Shown here one piece after another: positions 21,564 to 31,355 of a DNA stretch of 64,000 bases; within the stretch, counting starts at the first letter, position 1, and the number at the start of each line of letters is the position of its first letter. This DNA is from Nymphaea colorata (lineage: Eukaryota; Streptophyta; Magnoliopsida; Nymphaeales; Nymphaeaceae): contig NC_045150.1 of NCBI RefSeq assembly GCF_008831285.2, positions 14,875,362-14,939,361 on the forward strand, given 5' to 3'. The position numbers were made by a program, and so were the translations under genes. The notes beneath the pieces were generated by a model. That model was not told the origin of the DNA and did not search any database. It saw only the letters and a list, made by a program, of their open reading frames with translations.

Positions 21564-24500
21564 ATGTCTGAAATTAGCAGCGGCGCTAATACCTCTTCCT
21601 TTGTGTCGTCGGGAGAGATGAAGAGTTCCCCATTTTCCAGCTTTATCACCAAAATGGATGGGGGTAATTACGAGATGTGGGCCATGCAAGTAAAAAGAAC
21701 CTTGATCGCTCATGAGAAGGAACATCTTATATTGGAGCTCGAGCCCGTACAGAAGGTAGGAAAATATACTACTTGGTTTAAAGATAATTCGTTGGTTATG
21801 GTATGGATTGTTGGTACTCTTACTCAAGACATTGCCAATGAAGTCCTGCATAAGGAAAGTGCAAAGGATATGTGGGATTCCCTTGCAGCCACCTATTCAC
21901 AAGCAAGGAATGAAACAAGAATTATGCAGCTTCATCATGATATTCATCAGATGCGCCAAGATGGTCGCCCTCTACATACTTATTATTCTAGTCTCAAGTC
22001 CATGTTTGAGAGACTAAACAGCTACTTTCCTGCATGTAAGTGTGAACAACAGAAGGCATACAGAGATATGCTTATGGTCGGAGTATTTCTGTCTGGATTA
22101 GACTCTGTTTATGAATCAGCAAAGAATCAGATGCTCACTAGTCCATCGATTCCTCCTATTGATGAAGCTTATAGTAGGCTAAGCAGAATTCCAATCCCTT
22201 CATCGACTGTTCTTGATACCACTTCTGCTATGCTTGCTACTCGTGGCAGAGGTGGGTCCCTCTTTGCCAGAGGACGAGGATACCGTGGCCGTGGCAATAC
22301 CCCTTCGCGCCCAGTATGTCAGTTTTGTCATCGCATTGGTCACACTGTGGATAAGTGTTGGCAGAAACATGGTCGTCCAGCTGTTGCCAATCAGACTGTT
22401 TTTACTGATTCTCCAGAGCAGCCTAAGACTCAGCATCCTGTTTCCTCCAGTGAGTTACGTGCAGATGATATTATCTCTCAGTTGAGACACTTGATTGGAG
22501 ATAGACCTCAACAAGCTCCTGATCCGACCACCTCTACTATCACTACTGCTGCCAGTGCATCTTCATCTGGTATGTATTCTGACACTACAGATTGGCTCAT
22601 TGATTCGGGTGCATCGACACATCTCTGTGGAGACAAGGCACAGTTTACTTCTTATGTCCCTACTCCACCTGGTCGCTCGGTTATTCTAGCAGATGGCAAA
22701 TATTCTCCCGTTGTTGGACTTGGAGAGGTCCAACTTACTTCATCATTACCATTGCAACATGTTCTTCATGCACCAGAATTCACACATAGCCTACTATCTA
22801 TCAGTCAGATTACCAGAGATTTAAACTGTCGTGCGATATTTGACTCCTCTTCTCTTGTGTTTCAGGATATACTGACGGGCAGGGTGATTGGCAGTGGCCG
22901 TGAACAGGGAGGTCTTTACAGGCTAGTGCATCCCTTTCCCTTTGCTGGGTCTACCTCTGCAGGGTCGTCCTCATCCTCGGCTTATACTTGGCATTTACGT
23001 TTTGGACATCTACCGTTTCAGAAACTGCTGCATGTTCTTCCTCAGCTGTCTCCTAAGTCTTCTTTTCAATGCGAGTCTTGTCAGTTGGGCAAACACCATC
23101 GGTCATCCTTTCCTCCGCGGCCCAGTCGAAGTAGCCATTCTGTGTTTGAGTTACTTCATTTTGATGTTTGGGGTCCGAGTCGTACACCTGCTCTTCATGG
23201 TCATCGATATTATCTTGTTGCTGTCGATGACTATAGTCGTGTTAGTTGGGTTTTTCTTATGAAGCATAAATCTGAAGTGGGTCATGTAATCAAAAATTTT
23301 ATCAATGAAATTCTGACTCAGTTTGATACTTGTGTCAAAATTGTGCGCTCTGACAATGCTCTTGAGTTCTGTGCTTCCTCTTTGGAACAATTTTTCAGGG
23401 ATAAGGGTATCATCCACCAAACTTCTTGTGCCTATACCTCCCAACAAAATGGGGTTGCTGAACGGAAACACCGTCATATTCTTGATGTTGCCAGAACCAT
23501 TATCATACATAGCCATGTTCCCCATTCTTACTGGGGCGATGCTGTTCTCACAACCTGCTATCTTATTAATCGTATGCCGTCATCTGTGTTGGGAGACCTT
23601 ATTCCTATCTCTGTCCTCTTTCCTGACAGAGACTTGTTTTCTGTTCCACCTCGTGTTTTTGGATGTGTTGCCTTTGTTCAGTTGCTTGGTCCTGGGCGAG
23701 ATAAGTTGTCTCCTCGGGCCATCAAAACGATCTTTGTTGGTTATTCCCGCACTCAAAAGGGATATCGATGTTATGATCCTTCTACTCGTCGGTATTATGT
23801 GAGTGCTGATGTTACATTTTTTGAATCAACCTCTTTCTTCTCCCCAAATGGAACTCAATTAAGGGCGCCTGAATTAAATGATGAAGTCCAATTTCCTCTA
23901 CCTCTCATGAGTTGTCCAAACCCAGTTGATCCACGTTTTGGGGCTGTCTACCAACGTCGTACTAAGCCTGCTGCGCCTGTTCAATGTGCACCTGTGCCTT
24001 CACCCAGCACGCCCAAGGTAATTCCTGACACAAACTCAACTGACAATGTTTTATGTAATGATGACATAGGAGTATGTCACGAGCATGTTCCTGCTCCTAA
24101 TGAACTTGATATGCCCATTGCTCAAAGGAAAGGCAAACGCAGTTGCACTTTGCATCCTATCTCTGGTCATTTATCCATGGATAGACTCACCCCTATGTAC
24201 CGACAGTTTGTCAAGGGGCTGTCGGCTATTGCTCTTCCACAGAATCCCATGGATGCTCTCTCTGATCCCAAATGGGCAGCAGCTATGCAAGAGGAGATGG
24301 ATGCTCTTCAGTCTAGAGGCACCTGGACACTTGTTACTCCTTCAGCTGATGCAGCCATTGTTGGTTGCAGATGGGTCTTTACTATCAAATACAGAGCAGA
24401 TGGCAGTCTTGACAGATATAAGGCTCGTCTGGTTGCAAAAGGCTATACCCAAACTTATGGGGTTGATTATTATGATACCTTCTCTCCTGTGGCACGACAT

Positions 24501-25625
24501 GCTTCTTTACGGATTCTCCTTGCTGTGGCTGTCAGCAAGAATTGGTCCCTCTCACAGCTTGATGTCAAAAATGCCTTTCTCTATGGTGACTTACATGAAG
24601 AAGTGTATATGCAGCAACCACCAGGGTTTGTTGCTGAGGGGGAGTGTCAGAAAGTGTGCAGATTGAGAAAGGCGATTTATGGTCTGAAACAGAGTCCTCG
24701 AGCTTGGTTTCAGAAATTGTCAGAGAATATTGAGAATGAGGGCTTCAGACGTTCTTCGGCCGACCATTCCCTCTTTGTCAAGAAGACTTCTACAGGTACG
24801 GTGATAGTTCTTGTCTATGTTGATGATATCATTGTTACAGGGGATGATGATAAGGGGATTTCCAACATCAAGGATGTCCTTGGACAACACTTTGTCACCA
24901 AGGACCTTGGTGAACTACGTTATTTCCTTGGTATTGAGTTTGCCAGAAATCAAAAGGGCCTTATCATGTGCCAGAGGAAATACGTTACTGATGTTTTGCA
25001 AGAGACAGGGATGCTGGGGTGTCGGCCTGCATCCATGCCTATGGATATCAATACCCGCTTGTATGATGATGATACTGAAGATGTTGATGCGAGACAGTAT
25101 AGAGGGATTGTTGGGAAGCTCCTATACATCACTGTTACTCGACCTGACATTGCCTATGCTGTTAGCAGAGTGAGTCAATTTATGGATAAGCCCAAGAAAG
25201 TTCATTGGGATGCTGCTATGATGATTCTTAGGTATCTAAAGAATTCACCAGGAACGGGACTCTTCTTTCAGAATGGTACCTCACTCACTATATCTGTGTA
25301 TGTTGATGCCGACTATGCAGGATGCCCCTCGGACAGAAAATCCACTACTGGATTTTGTGTGTTTATTGGATCCAACTTGGTTACATGGAAGAGTAAGAAG
25401 CAAACTGTGGTTGCCAGATCAAGTGCAGAATCTGAGTATAGAGCTATGGCTCAGGGTACTACTGAAGTTATGTGGGTTAGATCCCTTATGTTGGATCTTA
25501 CTGTCGAAGTGCCTCTTCCTATGCAACTGTTATGTGATAACAAAGCTGCACTGTTTATTGCTAATAATCCGGCTTTTCATGAAAGAACCAAGCATGTTGA
25601 AGTAGATTGTCACTATACTAGAGAC
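21564..25625 (+). pseudogene. Copia D gag-pol, main part (1354 codons)
   Basis: The ATG at 21564 matches the start of D2's frame. Domains in order are a gag capsid-like region (NYEMWAMQVKR), a CCHC knuckle at residues 251-265, protease WLIDSGASTHLCG near 342 and an HHCC finger near 476. The integrase core follows at about 533-640 (DVWGPS, SDNALEF, ERKHRH), then reverse transcriptase with YVDDIIVTG near 1084 and RNase H from about 1245. The insertion of E after codon 1354 replaces the last 47 codons with three codons and a stop. The tail lies at 30958-31101. It is broken only by E. Confidence 0.95.
25621..25625. repeat. Copia E target-site duplication, left copy
   Basis: GAGAC is repeated at 30953-30957, directly outside both E LTRs. 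Confidence 0.93.
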
Positions 25626-26032
25626 TGTGAAAAGTGACTATAACAGTCACAAAGAATACATATAATACCAAAAAGGCACTAAGGCCAAGTGAAGAAGAGT
25701 AATACTCATTCAATAAACAATATAAAGGCTGTAAAACACAGCTTATGCTTTACAAAGACTGTTACAAGGATATTTATAAGAGAGAATAAGAAGAGATGAG
25801 CTAAACTAGCCGTTGGGCTAGTTCCAACAGCTCTTAATAGAGCTGTTGGAACTGCCAACGGCTAGTTTGGCAGAAATAATAAAAAAATAAAAAAATAAAA
25901 AATAAAAAATAAAGAGAAAAGAAAGAAATAAACTAAATCCTAAACTAATTCCTAACTAATCCTAAACTAGCTCTTAACTAAGATAATACCTAATTAAGAG
26001 ATAACAACAATAAGAAATCATATTTCTTAACA
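25626..26032 (-). repeat. Copia E 3' LTR (407 bp)
   Basis: On the plus strand it starts TGTGAAAAGT and ends TTCTTAACA. It contains a hairpin-forming pair (ACTAGCCGTTGG ... CCAACGGCTAGT, about 25806-25867) around GTTCCAACAGCTC, and an A-rich tract. Confidence 0.95.
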
Positions 26033-26041
26033 CCCCCCCTT
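26033..26041 (-). other. Copia E polypurine tract
   Basis: On the element strand this is AAGGGGGGG, directly before the 3' LTR. Confidence 0.88.
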
Positions 26042-26045
26042 AAAC

Positions 26046-29000
26046 TTACGGTGCTATCACCGAAAGTTTATCTAAAAGAAAGTTGAATCTGGGAGAACAT
26101 AGAGGCTTTGTGAAGAAATCAGCCAGCTGGAACTCGGAGGAGACATATGGAAGTTTGATAGTCTTCTTCAAAAATTCTTCACGAACATAGTGACAGTCCA
26201 TTTCTATATGCTTTGTTCGTTCATGGAATGTTTGATTCTTGGCAATGTAGATAGAACTCTTGTTGTCGCAGCATAAATCAGTGGGTTCTTCTATCTTTAT
26301 TCCCATATCAAGGAGCATTTGGCGAAGCCAGACAATTTCCATAGTTGTAGAAGCCATGACTCGATATTCAGCTTCAGTAGAGGATAGTGAGACTTTCTGT
26401 TGCTTTTTGCATTTCCATGAGATGAGTGATTCTCCTAGAAAAACACAAAATCCAGTAGTTGAGTGTCTATCATTAGGATCTCCTCCCCAATCAGCATCAG
26501 TATAAGCAATCAAGTTCAAGGAGGAAGAGGAAGACATAAATACTCCCTTGTTTATTGTTCCCTTAATATATCTGATGATACGAAGAACAGCTCCCATATG
26601 AACGGTTGATGGAGCATGTTGAAATTGACTCACAGTATGAACTGCATGAGCAATGTCAGGCCGAGTGATGCTAAGGTACATCAAGGATCCCACAAGTTGT
26701 CGGTAAGGAGTGGGATTGGCAAGTGGAACTCCATCATCAATCTTCATCTTGCTTCCTACTGCTTCAGGAGTTTCTGTGACCTTATCATCTGTTATGCCTG
26801 ATTTAGCAATGATCTCTGCAGCAAACTTAGTTTGTGACAAAAAATATCCTCTAGTAGAGTATGCAACCTCAATACCCAAGAAGTACGTTAGAAAACCTAA
26901 ATCTTTCATTTCAAAAGTTTCTTGTAGTAATTTCTTACATTCTTTAATACCTTCCTTATCACTACCTGTAATGATCATATCATCAACATACAGTAGAAGA
27001 ATTATGATACCTGCAGTAGTATACTTAACAAACAAGGCAGTGTCAGTTAAGCAAGAATGAAACCCATAATCAGAAATAACAGAATTAAAACGGTCAAACC
27101 AAGCTTTAGGAGCTTGTTTGAGGCCATAAAGAGCCTTCTTAAGTCTAAGAACTTTCCTTTGAGGAACAGACAACCCTGGTGGTACTTCCATATAAACCTC
27201 TTCCATAAGATCCCCATTTAAAAAGGCATTTTTAACATCCATTTGATAGATATTCCAGTTTTTAACAGATGCTAAAGCAATAAGGGTCCTAACAGTAGTC
27301 ATTCTAGCTACAGGGGCAAATGTTTCCTCATAGTCAATACCATATTCTTGAGTGTAACCTTTGGCAACAAGCCTTGCTTTATACCTTTCTAGGGATCCAT
27401 CACTTTTAGTTTTCACCTTGTATACCCACTTGCATCCAATAGTCTTTTTCCCTATAGGTAAATCTTGTATTTCCCAAGTTTGGGCTTTTCTCAAGGCATC
27501 CAATTCTTCTAACATGGCATTCTTCCACTCAATATATTTGGATGCTTCATTAAAAGTAGAAGGTTCAAAGTGAGAGTGAATGGCATTAATTCTAGCTCTA
27601 TGAGATGGAGTAAAAGTTTCATAAGACACAAACCTATTGGGTTGTCTTACATTTCTAGTGGATCTCTTAAGGTTTTCTCCACTTTGAGTTGGTTGGAGAT
27701 CAATGGTCTCATGATGTTCTTCTTCACCAACTTCTTGTTGCCGGTTTCTTCTATGATAAGTGATTATATCCTTGGCCATTCTACTATCATTACCACCAGT
27801 GTTGCTATCATCACCATCATGCATTTCATCATCACATTGAGAAAGGAACTTAAATAAAAAGGAATAATCATTATTGTGTTGTGACTCCCCACAATTTTTA
27901 AAACCACTTTCATCTTCACAAAACCTTACATTCCTTGAGACAATGATCTTGTCTTTAATTGAGTCATAACATTTGTAGCCTTTTTGGGTTTCAGAATAAC
28001 CAATAAAAGCACATTCAATAACTTTTGAACTTAGCTTATCAGCCTTGTCATTAAGAACAAAACATTTGCATCCAAAAATACGAAGTCTATTGAAATCGGG
28101 TTCATACTTGAATAATTTTTCAAACGGAGTGGTATTATGTAAAACTTTTGAAGGCATTCTGTTTATAAGATAAACAGAGGCAAGTGCGGTTTCAGCCCAA
28201 AAGTTTTTAGGCACATTTTTGGAAATAAGAAGGGTTCTTGTTGTTTCAATTATGTGCCTATGTTTTCTTTCTGAAAGTCCATTTTGTTGAGGTGTTCTTG
28301 GACAAGATTTTTGGTGGACTATCCCATAGTTTTTCAAATATCTTTCGAACTCATTTGAAATGTATTCACCTCCGGAATCAGTCCTTAAAATTTTTAATTT
28401 AGCATTGAATTGTGTTTGTACTAACATGTGAAAATTTTTGAATATCTCAAAAACTTCGGATTTATGTTTTAGGAAATATATCCAACAATACCTAGTGAAG
28501 TCATCAACAAAGATCACATAATATGATAGCCCTCCTTTTGACATGATAGGAGAGGGTCCCCATACATCGGAATGAACAAGCTCAAAAGGCAAAGAAGAGA
28601 AGAAGTTCCTTTCTCCAAAAGATAAAGATTTCATTTTTCCATGTATACAATCATTACATTTAAAATTTTCAATACAAATATTCTTGGTAGGGTTCATCAT
28701 AGACAATTTTCTAACATTTGGATGACCTAATCTTTGGTGCCAAACATTGATGTCCACATTTTCAACATAGTGACAAAACTTTTCTTTGGGGATGCATAAA
28801 TTGTCCATGTAGTAAAGGTCCCCTTTTCTAAAACCTTCCCCAATCAATCTCCCGGTTTGGTGATCCTGCACCAAACATTTATTTGATGAGAAAACAACAT
28901 CAAATCCAAGATCTGAGATTTGTGACACAGAAAGTAAGTTAAGATTAAGTTTAGGAACATAACTAACTTTTGGAACAAAAAATTTTTGTTTTCCAAATTC

Positions 29001-30335
29001 TTTTTCAAAATTCCCAATCCCTTTAACACTTAAAGAAGTTCCATCGGCGGTAACAACATTTGATTCTTTTCTTGTTCTTTCAAATTTGGTCAAAGATGAT
29101 ATATTTGGTGTCATATGAAAAGATGCACCAGAATCTAAAAGCCAAGAAAACATACCAGGAGTGTTGGAGATGGATGCCGTTGTTGCTAGTGCTCCGGAAT
29201 TTGACTCCTTGATCATGGGTTGAAGGGCTGTCATGATTTGATTCAACGTTGTGGATATAGATGATAGATCACATCCTTCATTTGTGACATTTGCGGCCTT
29301 TCTTTGATCAAATTGTCTAATGTTGTAATGTCCACCTTGAGGAAATGAAATTCCCCGGTTGTGTTGCCCTCCTTGTGGATATGAAGTTCCTCCTTTGAGA
29401 AAATTTCCTCCAAGATTCCGCGATTGTCCTTCATTGTTGTTCAACTTTGGGCAACTAGGTCTTATGTGACCCGGTTCATGACAAAAGTGGCAAATAACTT
29501 TATATTCTCCTCTAATTTGATTCTTAAAGTGAGGAGGTCTAAAAGACTTGATGTTGTTTCCAGGTCTAGAGGCGGCTAAGGCTCTTTCTTCTTCTTGTTT
29601 TGAGACAAGAACACTATCTTTATCCATTTCTTTGGATAATTTCATTCTAGTTTCCTCTCCACTTAGCTTTGTAAGAAGTTCATGAATGAGTGGAGGAGAG
29701 GATGAAGAAAGAAGGGCTGACCTTATTTGTTCAAATTCGGGCCGTAGCCCTTGAAGGAATTGAAAAAACCGAAATTCATCTATTTCATTTCTTCTAATCT
29801 CATGGCATTTGCAGTCCAACCCTAGTTCGGGACTTAGTTGATCTAACTCATTCCATACACTAGAGATTTCCATGAAAAATTCTCTAACATTTTTCTCTCC
29901 TTGCTTGATACTTTGGGCCTTTTGAATCAAAAGATACTTTCGGGCCATATCTTTTTGGGTGAACATTCCCTTAAGATATTCCCAAACTTCACTAGCCTTT
30001 TCATAATACATAAGATTTTGGGCAATTCTAGGTTCAATACTTCCATAAATCCATTCTTTAATCCTAGAATTTTTAGCTTCCCAATCGTCTAATTTTTTGT
30101 AATATTCATTCATAGCATTTTGTCTTTCCACTCCATCTAGTTGTTTTTCAATCCCATTTTCTATTTTGGTCAACTTGAGAGTGGGAGGGATAGACGTACC
30201 TCTTATGAAGCCCCATAAATATTTTCCTTTGATATGCATTTCCAAACATTTTGCCCATAGTGTATAATTGGTTCCGTCAAGCTTGTATGGAGCATAATAG
30301 CTTCCTCCTTCAATTGAAACTTTGGAGTCTTCCAT
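26046..30335 (-). CDS. Copia E gag-pol polyprotein
   Basis: The first ATG in frame is at 30335 and gives about 1429 residues, a usual copia length. The gag opens with a DGTNYTLWAKCLEMH block. A CCHC knuckle (CHFCHEPGHIRPSC) lies near residue 282 and protease WLLDSGASFHMTPN near 397. The HHCC finger (HQRLGHPN, CNDCIHGK) is followed by the integrase core from about 588 (HSDVWGPS, RTDSGGEY, ERKHRH). Reverse transcriptase has YVDDMIITG near 1115, and RNase H has DADWGGDPNDRHSTTG near 1280. No stop or frameshift is present. It encodes all functions needed for particle formation, cDNA synthesis and integration. Confidence 0.95.
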   Translation of the reverse strand: MEDSKVSIEGGSYYAPYKLDGTNYTLWAKCLEMHIKGKYLWGFIRGTSIPPTLKLTKIENGIEKQLDGVERQNAMNEYYKKLDDWEAKNSRIKEWIYGSIEPRIAQNLMYYEKASEVWEYLKGMFTQKDMARKYLLIQKAQSIKQGEKNVREFFMEISSVWNELDQLSPELGLDCKCHEIRRNEIDEFRFFQFLQGLRPEFEQIRSALLSSSSPPLIHELLTKLSGEETRMKLSKEMDKDSVLVSKQEEERALAASRPGNNIKSFRPPHFKNQIRGEYKVICHFCHEPGHIRPSCPKLNNNEGQSRNLGGNFLKGGTSYPQGGQHNRGISFPQGGHYNIRQFDQRKAANVTNEGCDLSSISTTLNQIMTALQPMIKESNSGALATTASISNTPGMFSWLLDSGASFHMTPNISSLTKFERTRKESNVVTADGTSLSVKGIGNFEKEFGKQKFFVPKVSYVPKLNLNLLSVSQISDLGFDVVFSSNKCLVQDHQTGRLIGEGFRKGDLYYMDNLCIPKEKFCHYVENVDINVWHQRLGHPNVRKLSMMNPTKNICIENFKCNDCIHGKMKSLSFGERNFFSSLPFELVHSDVWGPSPIMSKGGLSYYVIFVDDFTRYCWIYFLKHKSEVFEIFKNFHMLVQTQFNAKLKILRTDSGGEYISNEFERYLKNYGIVHQKSCPRTPQQNGLSERKHRHIIETTRTLLISKNVPKNFWAETALASVYLINRMPSKVLHNTTPFEKLFKYEPDFNRLRIFGCKCFVLNDKADKLSSKVIECAFIGYSETQKGYKCYDSIKDKIIVSRNVRFCEDESGFKNCGESQHNNDYSFLFKFLSQCDDEMHDGDDSNTGGNDSRMAKDIITYHRRNRQQEVGEEEHHETIDLQPTQSGENLKRSTRNVRQPNRFVSYETFTPSHRARINAIHSHFEPSTFNEASKYIEWKNAMLEELDALRKAQTWEIQDLPIGKKTIGCKWVYKVKTKSDGSLERYKARLVAKGYTQEYGIDYEETFAPVARMTTVRTLIALASVKNWNIYQMDVKNAFLNGDLMEEVYMEVPPGLSVPQRKVLRLKKALYGLKQAPKAWFDRFNSVISDYGFHSCLTDTALFVKYTTAGIIILLLYVDDMIITGSDKEGIKECKKLLQETFEMKDLGFLTYFLGIEVAYSTRGYFLSQTKFAAEIIAKSGITDDKVTETPEAVGSKMKIDDGVPLANPTPYRQLVGSLMYLSITRPDIAHAVHTVSQFQHAPSTVHMGAVLRIIRYIKGTINKGVFMSSSSSLNLIAYTDADWGGDPNDRHSTTGFCVFLGESLISWKCKKQQKVSLSSTEAEYRVMASTTMEIVWLRQMLLDMGIKIEEPTDLCCDNKSSIYIAKNQTFHERTKHIEMDCHYVREEFLKKTIKLPYVSSEFQLADFFTKPLCSPRFNFLLDKLSVIAP

Positions 30336-30533
30336 GAGAGCAATACTTGAAACAATAATCTCCAAGGAAGTCAAGAAAAAACTCTTCTAGAAATTTCACC
30401 AAACAGTTGGTGAGCAACCGCAGCAAAAAGGCCTTCAAGAAATTATATCCTCCAGCAAAGAATCTCTTCAATCAAACCAGCAACATAAAATCTCAGCAGC
30501 AGCCTTTAACAAGCTTTGAGAATCAGCCCAATG

Positions 30534-30545
30534 GCTCTGATACCA
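30534..30545 (-). other. Copia E primer binding site
   Basis: GCTCTGATACCA on the plus strand is TGGTATCAGAGC on the element strand, next to the 5' LTR. Confidence 0.92.
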
Positions 30546-30952
30546 TGTGAAAAGTGACTATAACAGTCACAAAGAATACATATAATACCAAAAAGGCACT
30601 AAGGCCAAGTGAAGAAGAGTAATACTCATTCAATAAACAATATAAAGGCTGTAAAACACAGCTTATGCTTTACAAAGACTGTTACAAGGATATTTATAAG
30701 AGAGAATAAGAAGAGATGAGCTAAACTAGCCGTTGGGCTAGTTCCAACAGCTCTTAATAGAGCTGTTGGAACTGCCAACGGCTAGTTTGGCAGAAATAAT
30801 AAAAAAATAAAAAAATAAAAAATAAAAAATAAAGAGAAAAGAAAGAAATAAACTAAATCCTAAACTAATTCCTAACTAATCCTAAACTAGCTCTTAACTA
30901 AGATAATACCTAATTAAGAGATAACAACAATAAGAAATCATATTTCTTAACA
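30546..30952 (-). repeat. Copia E 5' LTR (407 bp)
   Basis: Line-by-line comparison with 25626-26032 shows no difference. GAGAC follows at 30953-30957. Confidence 0.95.
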
Positions 30953-30957
30953 GAGAC
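30953..30957. repeat. Copia E target-site duplication, right copy
   Basis: GAGAC, identical to 25621-25625. The D frame continues from here. Confidence 0.93.
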
Positions 30958-31101
30958 ATGATTCAAAAGGGGTTTGTAAGTACCTCACACATTTCAACTA
31001 CAGGGCAAACGGCTGATATCTTTACTAAGGCTCTTGCAAGGGGACCATTCCAAAGCTGTTGTTCCAAGTTGAGCCTATTTGACATATACGCTCCAACTTG
31101 A
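30958..31101 (+). pseudogene. Copia D gag-pol, last 47 codons
   Basis: This piece encodes the end of RNase H (TADIFTKAL and LSLFDIYAPT) in the frame left by the main part and ends at TGA 31099-31101. D2 has the same tail on one frame, so the break in D is due only to element E. Confidence 0.93.
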
Positions 31102-31108
31102 GGGGGAG
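31100..31108 (+). other. Copia D polypurine tract
   Basis: GAGGGGGAG directly before the 3' LTR. Confidence 0.85.
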
Positions 31109-31274
31109 TGTTAAGATGTGTTTATATTCAGTTTTAGGTTTAAGAGGGTACTTTTGTAATAACTTTTTCCTTTAGATGTTTCTCTTGTAACTTCTCTCTC
31201 TCCTCTAGTCTATATAAAGAGGAGTTAGGGCAGATTTCGAGGTTAATCAAAGATTATTCTTTCTAATCTTATCA
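31109..31274 (+). repeat. Copia D 3' LTR (166 bp)
   Basis: Identical by eye to 20664-20829, including the five-T run. Confidence 0.95.
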
Positions 31275-31355
31275 TTAACAAAAGAACGATTCTGATTTCT
31301 AAAAGGCAAGTTGTACATGGTGCAAAACCATGCACAACTTGAGGGAGGATGTTAA
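31275..31355 (+). pseudogene. Element A, last codons and abrupt end
   Basis: After the second TTAAC copy the end of element A's RNase H resumes (FLKGKLYMVQNHAQLEGGC) to a TAA at 31353-31355. A TGA at 31293-31295 replaces the tryptophan codon seen in A2. A purine tract (GAGGGAGGA) and the first bases TGTTAA of an LTR are present, but the rest of the A2-type LTR is not, so the 3' LTR and flank are missing. Confidence 0.88.

Larger units (their letters stand above)
25626..30952 (-). mobile_element. Copia element E, structurally intact, nested in D
   Basis: Two 407-bp LTRs, identical by eye and exactly 4920 bp apart, enclose a minus-strand gag-pol frame of about 1429 codons with all domains. A primer site at 30534-30545, a polypurine tract at 26033-26041 and the duplication GAGAC complete the structure. 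It is the innermost layer of the A>D>E stack and is a candidate for present or very recent activity. Confidence 0.96.
20664..31274 (+). mobile_element. Copia element D, interrupted by copia E
   Basis: Two 166-bp LTRs that look identical flank a primer site, a repeat-rich leader, one gag-pol frame and a polypurine tract, bounded by the duplication TTAAC. Element E (25626-30952) splits the frame inside RNase H. Apart from E, no stop or frameshift was found. It is nearly identical to D2 at 44208-49433, with about a dozen residue differences. Confidence 0.96.
1..31355 (+). mobile_element. Copia element A, old, broken into four pieces by nested insertions
   Basis: A Ty1/copia retrotransposon reads on the plus strand in four blocks: 1-787, 13728-15839, 18965-20663 and 31275-31355. 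The gaps are filled by the hAT, by copia C and by copia D. Each gap is flanked by an exact target-site duplication, and the coding order gag, protease, integrase, reverse transcriptase, RNase H continues across them. The 5' LTR is cut by the window edge. No 3' LTR follows the last codon. Stops in gag, reverse transcriptase and the C-terminus make it inactive. A second copy (A2) lies inverted at 61404-64000 and confirms the family's LTR and coding order. Confidence 0.93.
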
